DNA of 64,000 nucleotides from Paenibacillus terrigena DSM 21567. Its GTDB lineage: Bacteria; Bacillota; Bacilli; Paenibacillales; Paenibacillaceae. Shown here piece after piece: positions 59,259 to 64,000 of the stretch. How positions within the stretch are numbered: position 1 is the first letter of the stretch; every line of letters begins with the position of its first letter. Where the stretch lies: NCBI RefSeq assembly GCF_000374845.1, contig NZ_KB895412.1, positions 62,001 to 126,000 of the forward strand. The letters are read 5' to 3'. The notes beneath the pieces are model-generated. The model ran no database searches and was not told the DNA's origin. It saw only the letters and a list, made by a program, of their open reading frames with translations. Position numbers and translations under genes: made by a program.

Positions 59259-59907
59259 CTTGGTGATGAAGGATTTGAAATTAGGAGTAAACCCTTGGTT
59301 CTTTGCACTTCCATTGCTCATGGGCGCTTTAATGCTTGTTCCCGGTTGGCTCTATTTTCTCGTTCCTCTGTATTTTTGTTGGATAACGATACCGAATATG
59401 TTTGCCGGGTTTAGAACGCAGAACGATTTGATGTTTACCACGATGATGCCCGTAACCAAAAAAGACATCGTGAAAGCCAGGGTAACCGTTATTGTCATCC
59501 TGGAATTATTACATCTTGTCCTTGCGATGATCTATGGCATGATCACGATCCGCCTATACCCGAATCTGACCTACTATTTCTTCGCACCGCATATGGGTTT
59601 TTGGGGACTATGTTTTGTCATGCTCGCGATCTTCAACGTGATCTTTATATCCATGTATTACAAGACAGCGTATAAGTATGGCGGGGCGGCGGCCGCATCC
59701 ATTACGGCCGCTATGCTGTTTGCCGGAGTTGCACAATGGCTCGGAATCCAGAACTCTTTTATCTCTGACACGTTCAATGGTAGCGGAGTTGACAATACGG
59801 CGCTTCAAATATCGATTTTGATCGCAGGAATCGTGATATTTATTGCATTCACTATGATTGCTTATCGCATTGCGGTCCAACGGTTCCTAAAAGTTGAAAT
59901 CTTATGA
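59251..59907 (+). CDS. ABC-2 family permease (YtrA-type operon)
   Basis: 218 residues, six hydrophobic helices and almost no outer loops ('PWFFALPLLMGALMLVPGWLYFLVPLYFC', 'VIVILELLHLVLAMIYGMI', 'IAGIVIFIAFTMIAYRIAV'); ABC2_membrane_5-like small permease. Conserved 'GFRTQNDLMFTTMMPVTKKDIVKAR' links helices 2 and 3. It overlaps both the ATPase gene and the GntR gene, so the three proteins are made together. Confidence 0.88.
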   Translation: MYNLVMKDLKLGVNPWFFALPLLMGALMLVPGWLYFLVPLYFCWITIPNMFAGFRTQNDLMFTTMMPVTKKDIVKARVTVIVILELLHLVLAMIYGMITIRLYPNLTYYFFAPHMGFWGLCFVMLAIFNVIFISMYYKTAYKYGGAAAASITAAMLFAGVAQWLGIQNSFISDTFNGSGVDNTALQISILIAGIVIFIAFTMIAYRIAVQRFLKVEIL

Positions 59908-60269
59908 ACGTATCGATCTCGAATACATCTGAAAAACCGATTTATCAGCAGCTTTTCGAACAGATCAGCGCTCAAATTCTGAAAGGCGAGTTAGAGAGCG
60001 GTTATTGTCTGCCACCCATTCGACAAGCTGCCCTGGAGCTTCGTGTGAGTGTCATCACTGTAAAGAAGGCTTGGGAAGAACTCGAACGAAGCGGTTTGAT
60101 CAATACCGTAACAGGTAAAGGGTGTTTTGTAGCCGAATTCTCGTCAGATGAGAAGCTGCGAATACGCAACGACATGATCCTGAAGCAAATGGAAAGCGAC
60201 ACAGCATACTACAAATCCTTTGGCCTCACCCTAGATGAAGTGATTGAGCTGCTGAAAAAAAATTATTAA
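59904..60269 (+). CDS. GntR-family regulator, YtrA subfamily
   Basis: 121 residues: a GntR winged helix (about 8-78, 'PIYQQLFEQISAQILKGELESGYCLPPIRQAALELRVSVITVKKAWEELERSGLINTVTGKGCFV') with only the short helical tail of the YtrA type (about 85-121), which serves for dimerisation. It overlaps the permease gene by 4 bp. Being last in the operon whose promoter has a palindrome at its start site, it is expected to repress its own operon until a cell-wall-active compound is sensed. Confidence 0.92.
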   Translation: MNVSISNTSEKPIYQQLFEQISAQILKGELESGYCLPPIRQAALELRVSVITVKKAWEELERSGLINTVTGKGCFVAEFSSDEKLRIRNDMILKQMESDTAYYKSFGLTLDEVIELLKKNY

Positions 60270-60340
60270 CAGCCTCTCTATACTGTCCGGTCGGTGGCAA
60301 GTGTACTTATTCAAAAATTACACAAAGGAGTTGAATCGTC

Positions 60341-60724
60341 ATGAAAGGGTTAGGTAGAATATTTCTCATCGGAACGTTGCTGCTTATTGTCGGAGTCTTG
60401 TGGGCGTTTACGATGAATGGCATTGGAACGAAAGAGTGGATTTTGCTACTGTCAGGAACTATATTGGGAATCATAGCCGGGATGGTTCAAGGATGGGTAC
60501 TAAATCTCAATAAACGAGGGAAAATCGGATCGGGCATGAAGATATTCGGAATAGTTGGAGCAATCATCTTGCTTGTTGCTCTGAAAGTCACAATAAATAT
60601 CTCGATTCCTTCGTATTTAGCTACGAGTGAGAATGGAATCTGGGTGTCAATTGTTTTTGCCATTGGAGGCCTTCTCCTCGGACGCTCTTACTACTCCCGC
60701 CTCTCGGGAGCCTCGGTAACTTGA
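60341..60724 (+). CDS. Four-span membrane protein, function unknown
   Basis: 127 residues with four hydrophobic helices (about 5-27, 32-55, 66-87, 98-118), a short basic loop between helices 2 and 3 and no recognised domain. ACAAAGGAG lies 12 bases upstream of the ATG. It is monocistronic, followed by a strong terminator at 60789. Confidence 0.6.
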   Translation: MKGLGRIFLIGTLLLIVGVLWAFTMNGIGTKEWILLLSGTILGIIAGMVQGWVLNLNKRGKIGSGMKIFGIVGAIILLVALKVTINISIPSYLATSENGIWVSIVFAIGGLLLGRSYYSRLSGASVT

Positions 60725-60788
60725 TCTCGCTCGGCATGATCAGGTTGGTTGGCGATGAGAGTCTTCGGATTATTGGATAATTTTTGAC

Positions 60789-60813
60789 AAGGCGCCCAAA
60801 TGGGCGCCTTTCA
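60789..60813 (+). terminator. Terminator
   Basis: AAGGCGCCC-AAAT-GGGCGCCTT then T-rich sequence, 65 bases after the preceding stop. Confidence 0.8.
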
Positions 60814-60986
60814 TTCGCTTTGAGGCAATTTTTTTGGCGGGAAATCATGAAGACGCAACAACATCGAATATTTAAAGAGGTTTTTGTTAATACCAGTCTA
60901 TGTAAGCAATTTTCTCTTATATCATTTTTGGTATACTATTTGGTAGATAAGAGGACTAATTTGAAATTTGAGAAGGAGAGATGGAA

Positions 60987-61451
60987 ATGTCGTATATCGT
61001 TGATTTTAAGAATGTGTCTACGGTTGGTTTAGAGTCTTCCCCTGTAGCAGAAGCGCTTGCTGGTTTACGTGCGAATGAAGCTCGTTACTTTATGAACAAA
61101 TACAAGCATGAATTTACGGTTGTACCCGCTAGCGAAAGTCAGGAGACCCTCGATTATGCGAACCGCATTTTGAAAGAAGAACGTAATATTGAGTTTGCGG
61201 CCAAGCCTTTAGAAACGTCACGTTTTCAAGTGGAAAATATCCAATTTGCCTACGTTTTCTACGAGGATGGTCTTGCGATCAATGTCATGTATACGGTGGA
61301 TGACCCTAAGAAGCGGGCCGTTGGTTTTAAGCTGTCTGAGGGAATGGAAGTGCCAAAGGAGTTAGAAGAGAAGTTTAAGTTTGCTAGGCAGAAGTCTAAA
61401 CTAGCCGGAACTATTCGGGGCTCGTTTTTTGTGATTAAAGGACAATATTAA
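60987..61451 (+). CDS. Conserved-looking hypothetical protein
   Basis: 154 residues, soluble and highly charged, with no signal peptide or membrane helix. The N-terminus is 'MSYIVDFKNVSTVGLESSPVA', and the C-terminal part alternates strands and helices ('FAYVFYEDGLAINVMYTVD', 'GTIRGSFFVIKG'). The second ATG (60987) is preferred since AGGAGAG is 8 bases before it. I do not recognise the family. A dedicated terminator follows (61462-61496), so it is transcribed alone. Confidence 0.65.
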   Translation: MSYIVDFKNVSTVGLESSPVAEALAGLRANEARYFMNKYKHEFTVVPASESQETLDYANRILKEERNIEFAAKPLETSRFQVENIQFAYVFYEDGLAINVMYTVDDPKKRAVGFKLSEGMEVPKELEEKFKFARQKSKLAGTIRGSFFVIKGQY

Positions 61452-61461
61452 AGTAAGCAAG

Positions 61462-61496
61462 AGCTCCCTCCACCGTTATGGCGGAAGGGGGCTTTT
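61462..61496 (+). terminator. Terminator
   Basis: AGCTCCCTCCACC-GTTAT-GGCGGAAGGGGGCT, imperfect 13-bp stem followed by TTTTA. Confidence 0.75.
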
Positions 61497-61554
61497 ATGT
61501 GCCATTTATTTCTTTACATCGTGATAGTATTTCATTAAAAAGGAAGTGCGAACA

Positions 61555-62262
61555 ATGAATCTAGAAATGGTTATGCAAGAGCTTGAAGCTCTCGGTAAGG
61601 AACGCACCAAGAAGATATACCTATCCAATGGCGCACGCGAACCGCTTTTTGGCGTGGCTACAGGCGCGATGAAGCCCATCTTCAGGAAAATAAAACACAA
61701 CCAACCATTGGCTGAGCAGCTCTATGCCACAGGGAATTACGACGCTATGTACTTTGCCGGGGTGATCGCGGATCCCAAAGCAATGTCTGAGGCGGACTTT
61801 GAACGGTGGATTGATAGAGCTTATTTTTATATGCTGTCGGATTATGTGGTAGCAGTAACTTTGGCAGAAACGGATATTGCACAAGAAGTTGCCGATAAAT
61901 GGATTGCAAGCGATATAGAGTTGAAAATGTCGGCGGGCTGGAGCTGCTACTGCTGGCTGCTCGGGAATCGTCCAGACAGTGAATTTTCCGAAGAGAAAAT
62001 TGCTGATATGTTGGAACTTGTAAAAAATACGATTCATGATGCTCCTGAACGCACGAAATACGCGATGAATAATTTCATGTACACTGTTGGCGTATCCTAT
62101 CTGCCGCTTCATGATAAGGCGGTGGAGATCGCGAAGGAAGTTGGCCCGGTGGAAGTCAATCGCGGTAGCGCAAAGAGCAAGTTCTTGAACGCTTCCGTTA
62201 ATATTCAAAAGGCGGCAGATAAAGGGCAGCTCGGCTTCAAACGAAAATATGTAAGGTGTTAG
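61555..62262 (+). CDS. DNA alkylation repair protein (AlkD-like HEAT-repeat fold)
   Basis: 235 residues, all-helical DNA_alkylation (AlkC/AlkD-like) family. 'GAREPLFGVATGAMKPIFRKIKHNQPLAEQLYATGNYDAMYFAGVIAD' matches the N-terminal repeat, and 'WIDRAYFYMLSDYVVAVTLAETDIAQEVADKWIASDIELKMSAGWSCYCWLLGNRPD' the central HEAT-like repeats. AlkD excises bulky N3/N7-alkyl bases; some relatives lack activity. ATG 61555 follows AAAAGGAAG. Monocistronic. Confidence 0.85.
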   Translation: MNLEMVMQELEALGKERTKKIYLSNGAREPLFGVATGAMKPIFRKIKHNQPLAEQLYATGNYDAMYFAGVIADPKAMSEADFERWIDRAYFYMLSDYVVAVTLAETDIAQEVADKWIASDIELKMSAGWSCYCWLLGNRPDSEFSEEKIADMLELVKNTIHDAPERTKYAMNNFMYTVGVSYLPLHDKAVEIAKEVGPVEVNRGSAKSKFLNASVNIQKAADKGQLGFKRKYVRC

Positions 62263-62408
62263 TCCAATAATGGCGAAAAATTTTGTTCGGATTAAGTTCT
62301 GGCAGAATAGAATTAGGGATTACACGATAAATAGGTTATGATGGCAGGTAAGAAAAATGAATGTGATGAACAGGTATTAAAAAACTAGCAGAAGCAGGAT
62401 AAGAGTGA

Positions 62409-63968
62409 ATGACAAATAATAAAGAACAACGTTACCGTTTTAGTGAAGCACCGATTTGGGATTTGCAGCGCACTTATTATGAAGAAAAAGGAATGAAGGC
62501 TTGGAATAACGACCAAGTTCCTCAATATATAACGAGTAATCCGATGATCGCGACTTCCTATGCAGAAATGATATTTGGGTTTCTTCAGGATCGGGCCAGT
62601 CAGGAACATGGATCAGAGCCTGTGTGGATTGTGGAGCTTGGAGCAGGAGCGGGACGATTGGCTTACCACGTGTTACTTGAGTTATGTCGATTGAGAGATT
62701 ATGCGGGGATGTCGTTACCTCCGTTCCGTTACATTATGACCGATCTGGCAATGAACAATGTGTTAGCTTGGAAAGAGCATCCCGCCTTACAATCCTTTAT
62801 TGCGGAAGGAGTACTCGATTTTGCGCGATTTGATGCTCTTCATGATACAGCTCTGAACCTGATTGTAGCTGACACAACCATTAGTGAGGGGAATTTAACA
62901 CAACCTTTAATCATCGTTGCAAATTACTTCTTTGATAGTATTCCACAAGAGTTGATTTATGTCGGTAATGGTCACATTTACGAAGCGGATGTGATTGTCG
63001 AGAGTCCTGAAAATATCGATTCACTCCAACCGTCAGAAGCCTTAAATCAACTATCTTTGCATTATGAGCATCGACGGGCACCTGAGTATGAACAAGAAAC
63101 CTACCCTTACCGTGACATCATTGCCGTATATCAGGAACAGTTAGAAGATTCGCATATTTTATTTCCCGTTGCGGCCTTAGCTTGTTTGGAACAGTTGAAT
63201 CGGTTGTCTCAGAAGGGCTTTCTATTAATAACAGCAGATAAAGGAGATCATCTGCTTGATAACTGGAAATTCTCCGAACCGCCAGAGTTGGTACTACACG
63301 GAAGTTTTTCTTTAACGGCAAACTATCATGCTATTCAGTATCATTATGAACAAAGAGGAGCTATGGCTTTATTTCCTCCGCATCACTATAAGAACATCAA
63401 TGTGGGTTGTGTTCTCAATTTGGATATGCCGAAGGAATATGCGAATACAAGATTAGCTTATCGTCGATTTATTGAACGCTTTGGGCCGGACGATTTTTTT
63501 AATATGAAGGAATGGGTAGATCGCAATATAGATAGCATGCATCTACAGCAAATATTAAGCTTTTGGCGTTTAGGTGGATATGATGCGGAGTTTTTGATTC
63601 AGAGTAAGAAGCAGATCTCTAGTCTGCTGCCAGATGCGAACGATGAAGAAATGTTGGATATATTAAGAGGCATTCAGATCATGTGGTCATCGTATTACAT
63701 CATGGCGCAGCGCTATAACTTAGCACTGGATGCTGGATTGATCCTGTTTGAGATGGAAATGTACGAAGATTCTAAGCGGTTTTTGGAAATATCGATGCAT
63801 TCGGACCAGGATCAAATGGCATCAACCGTATTTTATTGTCTGGCCATTTGTTGTATCGAGTTAGAATTAGACGAAGAGGCATTGCAGTACACACGAAAGT
63901 TATTAGAACTTGAGCCTGACCATGAAGAGGCACTGGCATTATTAAGCCATTTGAATAGAGGATACTGA
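62409..63968 (+). CDS. MidA/NDUFAF7-like SAM-dependent methyltransferase with TPR tail
   Basis: 519 residues. Class I methyltransferase with SAM motif E76-L-G-A-G-A-G in 'WIVELGAGAGRLAYHVLLE' and 'FRYIMTDLAMNNVLAW', and the family motif 'ANYFFDSIPQELIYV'. The middle part (about 200-350) fits NDUFAF7/MidA proteins, which methylate protein arginines. The last 80 residues form TPR-like helical hairpins ('SSYYIMAQRYNLALDAGLILFEMEMYEDSKRFLEI', 'ALQYTRKLLELEPDHEEALALL') for protein binding. AGGATAAGAG precedes the ATG. Substrate unknown. Confidence 0.83.
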   Translation: MTNNKEQRYRFSEAPIWDLQRTYYEEKGMKAWNNDQVPQYITSNPMIATSYAEMIFGFLQDRASQEHGSEPVWIVELGAGAGRLAYHVLLELCRLRDYAGMSLPPFRYIMTDLAMNNVLAWKEHPALQSFIAEGVLDFARFDALHDTALNLIVADTTISEGNLTQPLIIVANYFFDSIPQELIYVGNGHIYEADVIVESPENIDSLQPSEALNQLSLHYEHRRAPEYEQETYPYRDIIAVYQEQLEDSHILFPVAALACLEQLNRLSQKGFLLITADKGDHLLDNWKFSEPPELVLHGSFSLTANYHAIQYHYEQRGAMALFPPHHYKNINVGCVLNLDMPKEYANTRLAYRRFIERFGPDDFFNMKEWVDRNIDSMHLQQILSFWRLGGYDAEFLIQSKKQISSLLPDANDEEMLDILRGIQIMWSSYYIMAQRYNLALDAGLILFEMEMYEDSKRFLEISMHSDQDQMASTVFYCLAICCIELELDEEALQYTRKLLELEPDHEEALALLSHLNRGY

Positions 63969-64000
63969 AACCCAGTTTAGTATGCACATCGTCTGTATTT

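Noticed and set aside
1-64000. tRNA, rRNA or CRISPR features
   Set aside because: I saw no cloverleaf-like clusters ending in CCA, no rRNA-like conserved sequence and no regularly spaced identical repeats.

Overview
The window looks like a chromosomal segment of a low-to-mid GC Bacillales bacterium, most likely Paenibacillus or a close relative. The evidence is Gram-positive AAGGAGG-type ribosome binding sites, NarL- and OmpR-type two-component systems wired to ABC exporters, VanZ proteins, a secreted leucine-rich-repeat protein carrying a copper-amine-oxidase-type surface domain, and many one-component regulators. It is an accessory, patchwork region. AT-rich blocks (about 2.8-4.6, 7.6-12.0, 22.9-26.5, 50.0-52.0 and 56.2-58.3 kb) alternate with more GC-balanced blocks. 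One markedly GC-rich gene lies at 4.8-5.7 kb. I saw no rRNA, tRNA, CRISPR array or intact transposon.

Layout. 0-2.4 kb: IS3-type transposase remnant, two tandem GyrI-like proteins, and a divergent WYL regulator. 2.4-5.8 kb: an ABC-F ribosome-protection-type gene lying between two copies of the end of a GC-rich membrane-protein gene (one intact gene, one broken copy). 6.1-7.4 kb: pectin-acetylesterase-like hydrolase. 7.6-12 kb (minus): GAF-PAS-GGDEF-EAL protein, TPP enzyme and carboxymuconolactone-decarboxylase-like protein. 12.6-17.7 kb: response regulator, kinase, ABC ATPase and two permeases, resembling a linearmycin-resistance (Lnr) module. 17.9-20.3 kb: PhyH-HEAT oxygenase with a divergent AraC regulator. 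20.5-22.8 kb: two exported proteins. 23-26.4 kb: XRE-cupin regulator, EutH-like transporter and M24 aminopeptidase. 26.7-28.8 kb: AraC-GyrI regulator and APH-like kinase. 28.9-30.7 kb: CodB-like permease and a thioredoxin-like protein. 30.8-31.2 kb: a dead partial copy of the epimerase gene at 48.6 kb. 31.3-35.1 kb: a membrane protein, an OmpR-type two-component system, an NAD(P)-binding protein and a frameshifted DUF6220-like gene. 35.2-37.4 kb: MMPL transporter. 37.6-39.2 kb: SpxH/DsbA-like protein and a divergent TetR regulator. 39.3-46.0 kb: two-component system, two VanZ proteins and an FtsX-type ABC transporter. 46.1-47.5 kb: a PadR/HAAS pair in which both genes are broken. 47.7-49.6 kb: MerR regulator and epimerase. 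49.9-52.3 kb: Fur-box-controlled AraC regulator, siderophore-binding lipoprotein and cupin. 52.6-53.7 kb: solitary trpB. 54.6-58.2 kb: amino acid permease, lipoprotein agmatine deiminase and MerR regulator. 58.3-60.3 kb: YtrA/ABC operon with a palindromic operator. 60.3-64 kb: membrane and hypothetical proteins, AlkD-like DNA repair protein and a MidA-like methyltransferase.

How it works together. The dominant theme is sensing of and defence against envelope- or ribosome-active compounds: ABC-F, the Lnr-like operon, the VanZ/FtsX operon, the YtrA-type operon and MMPL. Five GyrI-like drug-sensing domains are spread over four loci. A second theme is genome decay and repeat traffic. There are at least five broken genes and several families of short dispersed intergenic repeats. 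One repeat family is a 55-bp element with 10-bp inverted ends that recurs in more or less degraded form at many intergenic sites. It is the most interesting unexplained structure I can see here.
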